47,849 nt of DNA from Phocaeicola sartorii JCM 17136 = DSM 21941. Lineage in GTDB: Bacteria; Bacteroidota; Bacteroidia; Bacteroidales; Bacteroidaceae. Numbering within the stretch: the stretch's first letter is position 1; every line of letters starts with the position of its first letter. The notes under the pieces were generated by a model. The model was not told the DNA's origin and searched no databases. It worked only from the letters and a program-made list of their open reading frames with translations. Location of the stretch: positions 1-47,849 of the forward strand of contig NZ_BAKM01000036.1 in NCBI RefSeq assembly GCF_000614185.1. Reading direction: 5' to 3'. Below, one piece after another: positions 28,453 through 39,983 of this stretch. A program made the position numbers and the translations under genes.

Positions 28453-30649
28453 ATGCACTATATACGGATTGTCAGACTGATTATACTTTGCCTTTTGTTG
28501 CCTTTAGCTGTTCAGGCTAAGAGGGAAAAGGTTGATATGCCCGACAAGCCGGTGGTGTCCGACTCCATCCTTCAGTGCATCTTTCAGTTTTCTCCGTTCT
28601 ATTCCCGTATCATTGATGAGTATAAGGCCGATTTATATATGAAAGGAAAGGTGAAAGTACACAAGCGCAATCATCTTATCCGCTATGTGCCGTCCATGTT
28701 CCGTTTTGAAAAGCACATCAATGATTATCTGATGGAGTCTCTTAGTGAGTTGCACTATACGGCTCCGGATATATACGACCGTAAAATAAAAGCGGTATCT
28801 ACTACGTTTCCGCGTAATAAGGGACAGATAACGGATGTGATGGATTATTTGAACATGAATATCTATTCTTCTTCATTGATGTCCGATAAACTTCTTTCTC
28901 CACTGGATAAGAAATCCAGCAAATATTATAATTATTTGTTGGATTCTATAACCGGCCCTCCCGACTGCCAGCGGTATAAAATACTCATTATTCCCAAATT
29001 CCGTGGTACGCAGTTGGTCAGTGGATATATGTGGGTCAGTGATCAGACGTGGACTATTCGTGAACTTTATATTGAAGGCGTTTATGATGTGATCCGTTTT
29101 AAGGTTCGTGTCAAGATGGGAGATGAGGGTGATGTGGAGTTTCTGCCGGTGCAGTTTGATCTGAATCTTGTTTTCAAATTTCTGGGCAACCATCTGGAAA
29201 TGGATATGGGAGCTTGGTTAAAGTACAATGAGATTGAATTTTATGAAGGGGCTGCCCGGCGTAGATCTCAAAAGAAACATCATCATGACCTTACGGAGTC
29301 CTATAAGTTGACTTGCGATTCAGAACAGTTGATAACGGACAAGGAAAAGTTCAATGAATTGCGGCCCATCCCGTTGTCCGCTTTGGAGGATTCTTTGTAC
29401 AGAAGTTATGCTTTACGTCGGGATACGCTTCTGCATATACCGAAAAAGAAGAAGAACGAGCGTCTGGAGTTTTGGGGAGAGCTGGGCGATATGCTTATCA
29501 GCAGTTACAGTGTGAACCTGTCCAGCATGGGAAGTGTGCGTTGTTCTCCACTTATAAATCCGGTGTTGTTGGATTATAGTCACAGCAGAGGTTTTTCATA
29601 CAAGCAGAAGTTTAAATACAGCCGGCTTTTTCATGATGGACGTGTGCTTAGAGTCACTCCGCAGATAGGTTATAATTTTACACATAAGGAACTTTATGTG
29701 AAGGCGGATGCCGATTGGCAATATTGGCCGGAAAAGCAGGCTGGGTTCGAGGTCAGTGTGGGTAATGGTAACCGCATATATAGTAGTGTCGTATTGGACC
29801 AGCTAAAACAATTGCCTGATAGCACCTTTAATTTTGACAAATTGGAGTTGGACTATTTCAAGGATGTGTATCTCAATCTGTTCCATAATATCGAAATAGT
29901 GAACGGTTTGTTTATTAAAGCGGGTGTGTCCGTACATTGGAGGTATCTGATAAATAATTCGAAGGTCATTCTTGAAAAGCCGTTGCCCGATAAGGATTGG
30001 GCGGCATTGCGGGGCATCAGATCAGAATACAATAGTTTTGCACCTCGTGTCCGTATTGAATGGACTCCTGGCATGTATTATTACATGAACGGTCGCCGGA
30101 AGATGAATGTAGGCTCTAGTATGCCTACTTTTATGCTGGATTATGAACGGGGCATTAAAGGTGTATTCAAGAGTACGGGTGCTCATGAACGTTGGGAGTT
30201 TGATATACAGCAAAACTTGAAGCTAAGCGGAATCCGGAGTATCGGTTATCGTATCGGGGGGGATGTTTACCAAGCAGGAAGATATGTATTTCGTGGATTT
30301 TGCCAACTTTGCCCGTCGTAATCTCCCCGAAGGATGGAATGATGATATTGGTGGCACTTTTCAATTGCTGGACGGACGTTGGTATAACTCCTCACGCCAA
30401 TACTGGCGGGGGAATTTCACTTACGAGTCTCCTTTTATTCTCTTGAAACCCTTAAACCGTTGGCTGGGGTTAGTCCAGCAGGAGCGCTTGTATGGTGGTA
30501 TTCTGTTTATGCCGCATCTTAATCCGTATATCGAGTTGGGGTATGGCATCGGCACGCATATATTTGATGTGGGGGCTTTTGTAAGCACTATCAACGGGCA
30601 ATTTGATACCTTTGGTTTTAAATTCACTTTCGAGTTGTTTAATAAGTAA
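28453..30649 (+). CDS. DUF5686-like outer membrane protein (frame broken once)
   Basis: Start ATG 28453 gives a signal peptide (MHYIRIVRLIILCLLLPLAVQA). The first third (FSPFYSRIIDEYKADLYMKG, then PSMFRFEKHINDYLMESLSE) matches the soluble front of DUF5686-type proteins. The rest has the alternating pattern of a large outer membrane beta-barrel that ends in FDTFGFKFTFELFNK with a terminal aromatic strand. A G7 run at 30256-30262 carries one G too many (or two too few); correcting it joins GYRIGG to MFTKQEDMYFVDFANFARRN. Corrected length is 731 residues. It lacks the N-terminal carboxypeptidase-regulatory domain that many relatives have. Function is unknown, and it stands alone between two terminators. 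Confidence 0.7.
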
Positions 30650-30673
30650 TGTTGTTTGCTTCGATGATATAAT

Positions 30674-30711
30674 AAAGCCTTGTTCTGGCAGAATATGCAG
30701 AACAAGGCTTT
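30674..30711. terminator. Bidirectional terminator between DUF5686-like and M60 genes
   Basis: A perfect 14-bp stem (30674-30687 with 30698-30711) lies between converging genes. It serves both the plus-strand barrel gene and the minus-strand M60 operon. Confidence 0.88.
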
Positions 30712-30741
30712 CATCAAATTGAAAAATAAACCTGAAAACAA

Positions 30742-33654
30742 TTAATTTACCGGGACTTCTACTCGTTTTCCCGTTGCTGAAACCGCATAGAGTTTGAAGC
30801 CGTTTTTCCAGCCTGTTGGTATGGTAAATGTATCTGTCGGTGATGGGGCGTTTTCACCACTGCTGATCAGAATGAATTTGCCGGTGCCGTCTTTTACTTC
30901 GTAGGTCACTACGTTTTTCCAGTCGGGTATTGTTATGGTTTCTCCATGGTAAGTGACTGTGTTCTTACCCGAACCTACGGTAAATGTCCTGGGAGAATGA
31001 GTTGCATTCCCTCCTCTGATTATTTCCGCTTTTGTTCTATATAATTCGCTTGTATTGTCCGAAATGTACTCTAATGCTACATCCGGAGTAGGGAGTCCCA
31101 ATGCGTTTACCCTTTGTTTAAGGGCTTCTATCATAGAGGGTGTCACGGTCATTTGTTTTATTCCATAGTCATCCACTTCTTTATTGACAGGAGTCAAAAA
31201 GCCCCATTTGCTAAAGAAATCAAGCAGATTCATGCCCGATATTTTAGAGCAGGCATATACAAAGTCCAGTTGAATATCTCCATTGCTCATTCCGGAGTAG
31301 TTTTTGTTACGGGCATATTCATATACCGAGGGATAAAAACCTCCTCTGTCTGCTTGTTTCAATGGAGTTCTGCCTAGTGCTTTGCCGAAATAGAGTTCCA
31401 ATTGCCAGAAAGGCACTAGTTTGCAGAATACGTCATCAGCATGATTCTCTATGTCCCGGAAATCAGAGTGTGGGCTTCCGGCCGCAATGATTGCGTTCCA
31501 TGCTTTAGAGTACCTGTTTCTGTAAACTATCCCCATGTCTTCGACTTGCAATCTGGAGGGCTGTCCGAAAATGACGGTTTGTATGTATTCGGACATGATG
31601 TTTGTTGTCACTTCTGTGGTGCCTGCCCACATTACTCCCGGCCTTATTTGGTTGCAATGTCCCATTTCGTGGGCAGGTCCCCAGCAGGAGCTTGTTTTCA
31701 ATTTGGCAGGGTTACAAATGTCTTTCATGACAATTCGGTTGTAAGCTGTGTGATAGGAAGTGGCATACATATAAGCTTTATACATCACATTCAGATATAG
31801 TCTGTTTCTGAACATTTTGTTTTCTTTCTCCAGTCCCAGCATCACTTGTTCGTTGTAATCTATTTGGTCGAAAATGTTTATCAGTTCTTCTCCATCGGAA
31901 CCTGTGTAGGTTCTGAAGTCGTTTGTCTCGAAAGTGAGATGGGTATATTTTCCCAATACGTCAAAATACCGGTTGGTTGCCTTGCCCAGCAATTCAGTCC
32001 AGCGCCCGGTGTGTGCCGGATTCTGTAAATCGAAATACCCGTTTACCGTTCCCGAAGCAAAATGTATTTTGATGGGAGTTGCATTTGGATCGTCCAGCGT
32101 CTTGGTGAGGTACGTCACATAGACCAATCCCTGTTCGTTGATGGTTAGTTTGTTGATTCCTTGGTTCAATAAATAAGCGGTTCCACCAAAACCATCTTCG
32201 TTGGGGGCATCCAGATTCTGAATTCTTAGTCCGATGTCATATCCGTGTGTGTCTCCTACTAGAACAATCAGGTTTTCGCCTGCCTTGACAGCTATTCCGG
32301 TTGGATTGTCCAGTAAACTGTATGGATAAGTCTTGTGGGTGCTAGCCTGAATATCCGGATCAGGGTATGCTTTAAATTCATTGATGCGAAATTCGGAGGG
32401 ATATTTTCCTCTCATCATATAGTAAGCGATGTTTTTAAAGAACGGATATTCGCAACGGGCTATGTCATCATCAGTTATGCCGGCTTTTAGTTCACTACAA
32501 CTGCCGTCGGTAAATAAGGTTGAATAATCAAAATTAGCCGGATTCTTGGCGAAGAATTCCATTTCGGCGCACGATGCGAAACCTTGTCGGTCTCCGCTAC
32601 CGCTTTTTATAATGAAACGGAAGGATTTGGCTTGAACACTCCGGTCAAACGTCACTTTACTTGCATGGTTTGAGCCTTGGAAGTCTTTGTCAAGAAGTTT
32701 GGTAAATGTGAGTCCGTCTGCTGAATAGTCTATTTCCACTTCCTTGAACCGGCCGTTATTACCATTGCTGCGCGGATGATAAACCAGATAATCGACATCC
32801 GTTAGTGCTCCAAAGTTATAGGTCAGCGTGATGGGGAAATAATTGCTGGCAGTATTATTCCAATTAGAGTGATACAGTGTGGAATAATCTTCGTCAAAAG
32901 ATTTTTCGATATTGCTGCCGGGCTGGAATGAAGAAGCGGTTCCACTTGTCACTTTTATTTTAATGTCTCCGTTAACGTCTTCTCCGCTTCCTTCGGCGAA
33001 CTCATTGAGTCCTTTCTGGATAACGGATATAGAGGTACTTTTAGGTGTCACCTCTTCGGATTGTCCATCTTTTGTACTAGAACCGGCTAGTATTTCTGTT
33101 ATTTCAATAGATCCTTGCCGTTGATTGTCTGTCTTTGTAGCCTCTACCATGTAGCTGTATGTGGTAGTGACTGTGGCAGGTGAACGTGGGGCGGCTTTAG
33201 AGGTAATCCATTCGGGTAAACTGATTGCTACATTGACATTGGATGTTACTGCAAAACGGATTTCTCCTCCTGCAACACCTATTTTAAAAGCGGATTTGTC
33301 TACCAGAATGGAGGCTTCGTACCCCAGTTGGCGTACGGTAAGCTTCCTTATTTGCCCGGAAGCGGTGAGGGTAACAGTCGCTTGGCGCACGTATCGCTCT
33401 TCGCTTTCATCCACGTCAATTCTCAGTGCTTTTCCTTCGGCAGACGGGTGACACCAACTTTTGTCTGCTTTGGCTGTCCAGTTGTCGATATTCGTTGTGA
33501 CAGTTATCCGCTGGCTGCCGGAGTCGCTGCTGAAATCAACCGATTCTTTGTCAATGTCCAAACTGGCTTCTTGCGAACGGTCTTTATCAGAGCAGGCGGT
33601 AAGCCAGTAGGATAGAAATGCAATGATAAGTAAGGAGTATATATTTCTTTTCAT
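30742..33654 (-). CDS. M60-family (enhancin-like) surface metallopeptidase with BACON and discoidin domains
   Basis: 970 residues. A lipoprotein signal is present (lipobox LTAC). Two BACON-like repeats cover about residues 30-115 and 116-220 (ASLDIDKESVDFSSDSGSQR and ASILVDKSAFKIGVAGGEIR mark their starts). A discoidin-like carbohydrate-binding domain covers about 225-375 (SFDEDYSTLYHSNWNN). A peptidase domain carries HEMGH at 662-666 with a third ligand Glu at about 681 (AGTTEVTTN), which fits HExxHx(8-28)E of the M60 family. This architecture matches known mucin O-glycoprotein peptidases of gut Bacteroides (BT4244 type). It is the last gene of the SusC/D operon. The protein probably cuts O-glycosylated host proteins at the cell surface. 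The frame is intact. Confidence 0.92.
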   Translation of the reverse strand: MKRNIYSLLIIAFLSYWLTACSDKDRSQEASLDIDKESVDFSSDSGSQRITVTTNIDNWTAKADKSWCHPSAEGKALRIDVDESEERYVRQATVTLTASGQIRKLTVRQLGYEASILVDKSAFKIGVAGGEIRFAVTSNVNVAISLPEWITSKAAPRSPATVTTTYSYMVEATKTDNQRQGSIEITEILAGSSTKDGQSEEVTPKSTSISVIQKGLNEFAEGSGEDVNGDIKIKVTSGTASSFQPGSNIEKSFDEDYSTLYHSNWNNTASNYFPITLTYNFGALTDVDYLVYHPRSNGNNGRFKEVEIDYSADGLTFTKLLDKDFQGSNHASKVTFDRSVQAKSFRFIIKSGSGDRQGFASCAEMEFFAKNPANFDYSTLFTDGSCSELKAGITDDDIARCEYPFFKNIAYYMMRGKYPSEFRINEFKAYPDPDIQASTHKTYPYSLLDNPTGIAVKAGENLIVLVGDTHGYDIGLRIQNLDAPNEDGFGGTAYLLNQGINKLTINEQGLVYVTYLTKTLDDPNATPIKIHFASGTVNGYFDLQNPAHTGRWTELLGKATNRYFDVLGKYTHLTFETNDFRTYTGSDGEELINIFDQIDYNEQVMLGLEKENKMFRNRLYLNVMYKAYMYATSYHTAYNRIVMKDICNPAKLKTSSCWGPAHEMGHCNQIRPGVMWAGTTEVTTNIMSEYIQTVIFGQPSRLQVEDMGIVYRNRYSKAWNAIIAAGSPHSDFRDIENHADDVFCKLVPFWQLELYFGKALGRTPLKQADRGGFYPSVYEYARNKNYSGMSNGDIQLDFVYACSKISGMNLLDFFSKWGFLTPVNKEVDDYGIKQMTVTPSMIEALKQRVNALGLPTPDVALEYISDNTSELYRTKAEIIRGGNATHSPRTFTVGSGKNTVTYHGETITIPDWKNVVTYEVKDGTGKFILISSGENAPSPTDTFTIPTGWKNGFKLYAVSATGKRVEVPVN

Positions 33655-33661
33655 GGCTGTA

Positions 33662-34558
33662 TTATTCAGGTATAATCATTGAACATGCATATATTTCCAG
33701 TTCCGCTAAAGTAAAGAAAGCGGTACCGCTGGTCGTTTCGGTTGTTTCGAACCAAAGAAACCGGGAAGGCTTTGACAGGGGGATTATATCGGAGTTGTAC
33801 ACTTTACCGGCTCCTGCAGGAAGATCGGTAAATGTTGTTTCTTTACGTGTCCCTCCTTTGGCGATGTCCACACTGTTTCCATGAATGAGTTTCACTCCAT
33901 CAAACCATAGGGCAGGGTCATAACTGTCACTTGTATATAAATTGACGGTTTTCCAGGAACTGTCTGCCGCACGTGGGCTGTTGGTAAAGCGGAATTTGAG
34001 TGCGCTTGCCTCTTCGCCTAAATCGACAATGAGGTAATGCGGCATTTCCACTTTCTGTTGCCACTGTGTATGAAAGAAGGTTGCGGTACTTCCATCTGCG
34101 ACATCCTTTGCCGGGTGGGCGGCAAAGGGGGCGTTAGTCCATATCTTTTTACCGTCCAACTTCAACTTTACGGGAGTGCCGAATGTCGGATTGGCTTTCT
34201 CGGAACGGGCTGTTATCTGGTGAATGACTCCCGCCGTATAGCCTTTGTTAAAAGGCTGTACGGTGATGTTTATATCTCCATATTTTTGTAGCAGATTGTC
34301 TATAATCAACTCGTTTGTGTATTGGCTGACTTGTTTCTTATAAGACTTTCCAGTGGCTTCGATGGTATATTCAGCTTGTACATAATATAGATTTTCATCG
34401 GTGGGGTTGGTCCAGTTCAAGATTATTTGTCCCGGGGCGGAAGTAGCTTTCAGGTTCTCTATATCACTGGGGATGGGGTAGGATGACTTGTCATCGTTGC
34501 AGGAACAAAGAATAACCGCTCCTCCTATCAAGCATACTGCTGTAAGTTTCTTTTTCAT
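33662..34558 (-). CDS. SusE-position surface lipoprotein, FN3-like plus discoidin-like
   Basis: 298 residues from ATG 34558 (MKKKLTAVCLIGGAVILCSC); ATGs at 34570 and 34591 are other candidates. The lipobox is LCSC. An N-terminal fibronectin-III-like domain of the DUF4959 kind (LKATSAPGQIILNWTNPTDE) is followed by a beta-rich C-terminal discoidin/CBM32-like domain (ATFFHTQWQQKVEMPHYLIV, then SRFLWFETTETTSGTAFFTL). The position after susD suggests a surface glycan- or glycopeptide-binding protein that feeds SusC/D. It starts within 10-45 bases of the susD stop and ends 8 bases before the M60 gene. The frame is intact. Confidence 0.8.
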   Translation of the reverse strand: MKKKLTAVCLIGGAVILCSCNDDKSSYPIPSDIENLKATSAPGQIILNWTNPTDENLYYVQAEYTIEATGKSYKKQVSQYTNELIIDNLLQKYGDINITVQPFNKGYTAGVIHQITARSEKANPTFGTPVKLKLDGKKIWTNAPFAAHPAKDVADGSTATFFHTQWQQKVEMPHYLIVDLGEEASALKFRFTNSPRAADSSWKTVNLYTSDSYDPALWFDGVKLIHGNSVDIAKGGTRKETTFTDLPAGAGKVYNSDIIPLSKPSRFLWFETTETTSGTAFFTLAELEIYACSMIIPE

Positions 34559-34599
34559 AATCTCATTCATTTTATTAAGGTTATTATTCATGTGACGGG

Positions 34600-36530
34600 T
34601 TAGTATCCCGGGTTTTGAACCATATTCGGATTCCTGCTTACTTCACTTGCCGGGATAGGCATCAAGTATTGCCGGGGAGCGTCGAATGTGCGTTTATCTT
34701 GTATCTCTACGATTTTAGCGAAGTCTTCCAGGTTTTTCGCAAGGATATTCAGGCCGCATGCCTTGACATTGAAATAAGTATCTCCCATTTTCCAGCGGCG
34801 TATATCCCAGAAATTGTGATTTTCCTGATAAAGTTCAATCATACGTTCTTGTCTGACTATATTCATGACTCTTCCGTCCGGGCCACATTGTCCCTCATAG
34901 TTGGTTAAAGGGTGCTTGGCATGCGCCCAAGCCTCCAGTACGGGTTTTATTCCGGCACGTTTGCGCACTTTGTCCAGATAAAGCATTCCTTTTTCAGGAT
35001 ATCCTTCTTTTCCGTATCCTACGCAGGCTTCCGCATAGTTCAGATAAAGCTCTGCCAGACGTATTACGGGCCATGGATATTCTATTGTTGGTTCCACACT
35101 ATTTACGCTGGCTTCTATTCCGGGGTGTACGCCTTTTTTATTCAGATATCCTGTTTTGGAATAATTCTGGCTACGCGCCGAAGTGATTACCTTTCCGTCG
35201 TCGGCTCTTACACCGCAGTTCTCTGTTGCCAGAAATCCGGTTACCCATTTATTGCCGTCGGAGCGCTCGGCATTCCATAATTTATGGTATGCATATCTTT
35301 TATCATTCGTACGGCATTCATAGTAGCCGTTTTCAAAGGTATCCATGCGTAAAAACGGGGCTCACGGTTCATGTTCATATACAATGTTCTTTTTCCCGGT
35401 TCGGCATAAGTCGTACCTGCCGGAATGGTGACAATGTCCAGCTTGTTTTCTGGGTTGAAAGCAGGATCTTCGTCAATAGGTAGCCCGTTTGAGGTGTAAA
35501 AACGGTCAATCATGACCATAGTGGGGGCAATACCGTTCCATGAACCACGGGGAAAGAAGGGTATGGATTTGCGTTGGATGCTATAGACACCGGCTTTACG
35601 GGTTTCCGGATAAATAATCTCTTTGAAATTTTCCTTGTCGATGAAAGTCATGCGAAGTGAACGCTCCGTGATATCTGCCGGTTCGGGGTAAGCACTGCTT
35701 GCCGTGGCTTCATAAAGTTCGTGACCGGCTTGTTCTGCGGCTTGAATAGCATCCCAGGCTGCATCTGCCGCACGTTTGTATTTTTCTTCCGAGTACTTGG
35801 CGGGCATGAGTTGTTCGCCATCCGGATTCTTGAAATCTGTATAGTCGGGATTGCCGTTGAAAAGAGGGGATGCGGCATAAAGCAACATACGCGCTTTCAG
35901 GCTTTTTGCGATGATGCTGGTGGCGCGTCCGTAGTCTGAACTATTGCGCGTGGCGGGCAGTCTGGAGGCCGCGTCGTCCAGCAAGTCGGCTATCCAGTTT
36001 ATGCACTCATCGTATGGACGGCGGCTCAGCATATTGGCAGCCGGAGTGTCCAATGGAGGAAGTTCTTTGACCAGAATGCTGGGACCGTAGCATTTGACCA
36101 GCAACAAATGAAAGTATGCGATGAGAAAATCGGCTTCTGCTGTATAGAGGTCGATATCCTCTTGGTTGATTCCGGGAACGGAAGCGATGTTCGCTTTCAG
36201 CAGATAGCATTGACGTATGCCTTGGAACAGGGTATTCCAATAGCTGATGATGGTATTGCTGGAGTCATAAGAACCTTCTGCGAATTTTACATATTTCTCG
36301 GCGAACGGACTGATGGTCTCATCTCCGGTGAAATCCATACATGATTGGACTTTGTTGGATTGAGGCAAATAGCCGTAGCATGAATACAGGTAACGCAAGG
36401 TAGCGCGGGGATTGGCAAAAGCATCCTTTTCGGTAGCTGTTTCATCGGGCACAATATCCAGATAATTACAGGAGGTGTTCAAGCCTGTAATCAGTAGTAG
36501 TACAAATAAATATAGTGTATTTTTTTTCAT
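34600..36530 (-). CDS. SusD/RagB-family nutrient-binding lipoprotein (frame broken once)
   Basis: It starts at ATG 36530 with lipoprotein signal MKKNTLYLFVLLLITGLNTS and lipobox NTSC. The TPR-like helical core is of RagB/SusD type (FANPRATLRYLYSCYGYLPQ; PYDECINWIADLLDDAASRL; AKSLKARMLLYAASPLFNGN), and the C-terminal domain reads AELYLNYAEACVGYGK, then ERMIELYQENHNFWDIRRWK. One base is missing at 35339/35340; inserting it gives NREPRFYAWIAFENGYYECR and a 643-residue protein. It is the surface lid on the SusC barrel. It follows susC by 12 bases on the same strand. Confidence 0.9.
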
Positions 36531-36542
36531 GGCTTTAAGGTG

Positions 36543-39500
36543 TTATTTGTTATTGATAGTCATTTGAAATCCAATGTTGAAAACACGCTGGGTAGGATAG
36601 GAAAGTCCGTTTCCGCCTCCCTGTTCAGGGTCCCATAATTTGAACGGAGCAAATGTGAGCAAGTTGGAACCGCTGATATATAGTCTCATGTGTTTGTATG
36701 TATAGCCTATTTCTGCGTTCTTCAATTTCAGAAAAGCTCCATTGCGTTCCCAATAACTGGAGTTCTTGTTGTTGTTAGAGTTGGTCTTGCGTGACAGGCG
36801 CGGATACGTTGCGTTGGTGTCTTGATTGTCGGGACTCCAGCGTTCGTCCGCCACCCATGACAGCACATTACGTAGCATATTGTCACCGAAAGGATGGAAA
36901 TTATTGAGGATGAAGGAGGTTCTTGAGACTCCTTGGAAGAAGAAGGAGAAATCCAGGTTTTTCCATTTGATGGAAGGGCCGAATCCATAGACTATTTCCG
37001 GTATAACCGGATATTTGGACCATACCCAGTCGTCTGTATCGGTCAGGTTGTCCTCATACCCGTACCAGTCTTTTGAAATGTTGATGTATTTAATGTCGCC
37101 CGGGCTGATAATCATTCCTAGTTGTTGAGGATGGTGTGCAATGTCTTGGGCATCTATAAAGAGTCCGTCGGATACGTAAATTCCATTCGTATTGGCACTG
37201 ACTCCTATTTTGGACTGCCATGGATATTTGGGAGCTTCGTCATATTTGGTGATTTTATTGTGTGCGTATGTAAAGGTTCCCTTGAAACTGACAAACCATT
37301 CTTTGTTTATTTTTTTATTATAATTGGCTGCCAATTCAAAGCCCTGGTTACGCATGGCGGCAAGGTTACCATATACTTTCGTACTGGCTGTGCCATATAG
37401 GTAGGAATCGTCTGCTTTTGCTGGAAAATGTCGCGCCGGTTTTCGCGGAAGATATCAAAAGTCAAGTCTAATGAACGGAATAATTGCAAATCTACTCCGA
37501 AGTTTAGCTTTTCACCGACCTCCCACGTAATATTCTCATTGGCGTAACGCTGATAAACAGGACCGTTGTAGGTGACATTCTGGTTGATTCCTGTTGTGTA
37601 ACCTATTCCGTTCAGGTCTATTTGTGACATATAGATAAATCGGCTGCCGTTTATCTGGTCATTACCCACCAGTCCCCATGAACCACGTAACTTCAATTTG
37701 GAGACAATGTTTTTCAAAGGCTTGAAGTAAGGCTCCTCGCTGATGTTATAGCCTAAGGCTACAGAGGGAAAGAAACCGAATCGGTGTCCTTTGGCGAAAT
37801 TCTCCGAACCATTGTATCCCACATTTACTTCAGCCAGGTATTTTCCCGCATACGTGTAGGAGGCACGTGCGGCAAGGCCTTGCTTGCGCTGAGGCAGCGA
37901 ACCGATAAAGTTGCCATTGCCCGGTACGTTATTGACCAGCTCATCCTGGTTATAGATTATCATAGCGTTTACATCGTGTTTATCAAAGGTACGGCTGTAG
38001 TTGAGCATACCTTCTATATAGAAGCGACGGTTGCCTGAGGTTGAATTGCTGGCGGACAGGTTGGTCTGGTATTCATCTCCGATCCGGCTTGTCATATAGT
38101 TGTAACCTCCGTTCCCATCTTCTTCATAGCCTGTCAACGAGAACTTGTTCCAATGTCCCGAGCGCATGTTATTGGAAGACGACCAGTTTTTAAATGAAGC
38201 CAGTGCCTTAAAACTTAATCCCTTTGTGATGAAATTTAACTTTTGGTTAAACTCCAGTGCAGCGATTACTGTGCTTTGGAAGCCTTTATTGTATCCGGTG
38301 GCGGCTTGAGCTACAGGGTTTGTCTGGTAATCGGCATTGATACGTTCCGTAGATCCCCATTTGACATAAGGAGTACTACCGTCATCCGGAAAATAAACCG
38401 GAAATTCTACCGGTGAAGTATCCATGGCATTGGTAAAAATGGCGCCTACTCCCTGATTGGGACTGGTCATGTCGCGCAACTGTACATTCAGCCGTAAAGA
38501 TAATTTTGATGTTTTACTTAGCTCGGCGTTAATGTTGTTCTGAAAGTTGTAGCGCATGATGTTAATGTTGTTGCTGTAAGAGAAGAAGTCTCTCGAACGG
38601 TTTTTGAGCATTCCCGACTCGTGGTTGACAGAGATGCTGGAAAAATAGTTCACCCGTTTACCTCCGCCACGTATGTTGAAGTTAAACTTCTCGTTGAAGG
38701 CATGGTTGGTAAACAATTCATCATACCAGTTTACGTTCGGATAAATGTAAGGATTCAATCCGGCGCGTGTGCCGGCTATTTTTTCTTCGCTGTATAGTAC
38801 GTCGCCACTGTTGTCGTTGTTTACCGCTTCATTGAAAAGCTCCATATAGGTGGCGCCGTTTACGAATCTGGGTGTACTGGTAGGCTGAGACATTTGCGCT
38901 TCCATGCGGAAGTTAATAATAGGTTTGTCTAGGTTCATGCCCGATTTGGTGGTTACAATCATTACACCGTTGGCTCCTCTGGTTCCATACATTGCCGTGG
39001 CGGTGGCGTCTTTCAGGATAGAGAAGTTGTCTATGATTTCAGGGTCTAAATTGTTTAAGTCACTGGAACTGACTTGTACTCCGTCTAGAATGATAAGTGG
39101 GTTGGTGACTCCGTTCATGGTGGAAACACCTCGAATCCAGAAGTTCGCTCCGTCGGCACCCGGCTGTCCGCTCCGTTGCACGGCGACAACTCCTGCCAAG
39201 CGTCCTGCAAATGCGGTGGACAGGTTGGTGGAAGGTATTTGCAGTTCCGATGGTTTGATGGATTCTACCGATCCTACCATGCTTGCCTTTTTCTGTCCGG
39301 TACCATAGGCGGTGATAACCACTTCGTCCAGTTGCTTGCTGTCCTCGTGCAACTCGATGGAGAACAGTTTGTGCGATCCTATTTTTATTTCCTGAGATAT
39401 ATAGCCTATAAAGGAGATGACAATGGCATCCGATGGGGAAGCCATTATTTTGAACTGCCCGTCTAAATCGGTAATTGTTCCGGTAGAAGTGCCTTTCAAC

Positions 39501-39931
39501 TGTACAGAAGCCCCGATGATGCCCTCGCCTGTATCGGCATCGGCTACAACGCCCACTATTTCCGTCTTTCTTTCTTTTTGTTTGGATTGCTGGGGAGCTT
39601 GTTTTGCTGTGCCTTTCAAGATAATTTCATTGTTCTTGATAACGTAGGTAATGCCGCTGCCGGTAAATACCCCTTTCAGGATCTCATGGATGTCTCCTTC
39701 CAGATTGTAGTCTTTCTTTTCTGTTTCGGACAGCATACCTGATTTAAAGAAGAATGTGTACGTGCTGTTGGCTTCAATGATCTGAATCGCTTCTTGCATG
39801 GTTATACTTTCTCCTTTGAGAATAATTTTCCTGCTTTGTCCTGTGTTGTGAGCGTGTATTGTCGGTGGCAGGAAACAAAACAGCAAGACTGCATATTTTA
39901 ATATGCAGCTAAAAGAATACATATTTTTCAT
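36543..39931 (-). CDS. SusC/RagA-family TonB-dependent transporter with STN domain (frame broken once)
   Basis: It starts at ATG 39931 (MKNMYSFSCILKYAVLLFCF), a signal sequence. An N-terminal STN signalling domain (IQIIEANSTYTFFFKSGMLS and GITYVIKNNEIILKGTA) is followed by a carboxypeptidase-regulatory-like domain (GVVADADTGEGIIGASVQLK). The TonB box/plug follows (LDEVVITAYGTGQKKASMVG, GVSTMNGVTNPLIILDGVQV), then a 22-strand barrel. One base is missing at 37393-37394; inserting it gives IPTYMGTASTKVYGNLAAMR and a 1129-residue protein. The STN domain fits regulation through the FecR/ECF pair next door. It imports the ligand captured by SusD. Confidence 0.93.
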
Positions 39932-39983
39932 GATTTTAAAAAGGTTAGAAATGAATATTATGAATAATTAATTTAGGTACTTG

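Noticed and set aside
28453..30649. Zinc carboxypeptidase function for the large barrel protein
   Set aside because: The carboxypeptidase name attaches to an N-terminal regulatory-like domain in some relatives, which is absent here; no peptidase motif is visible.
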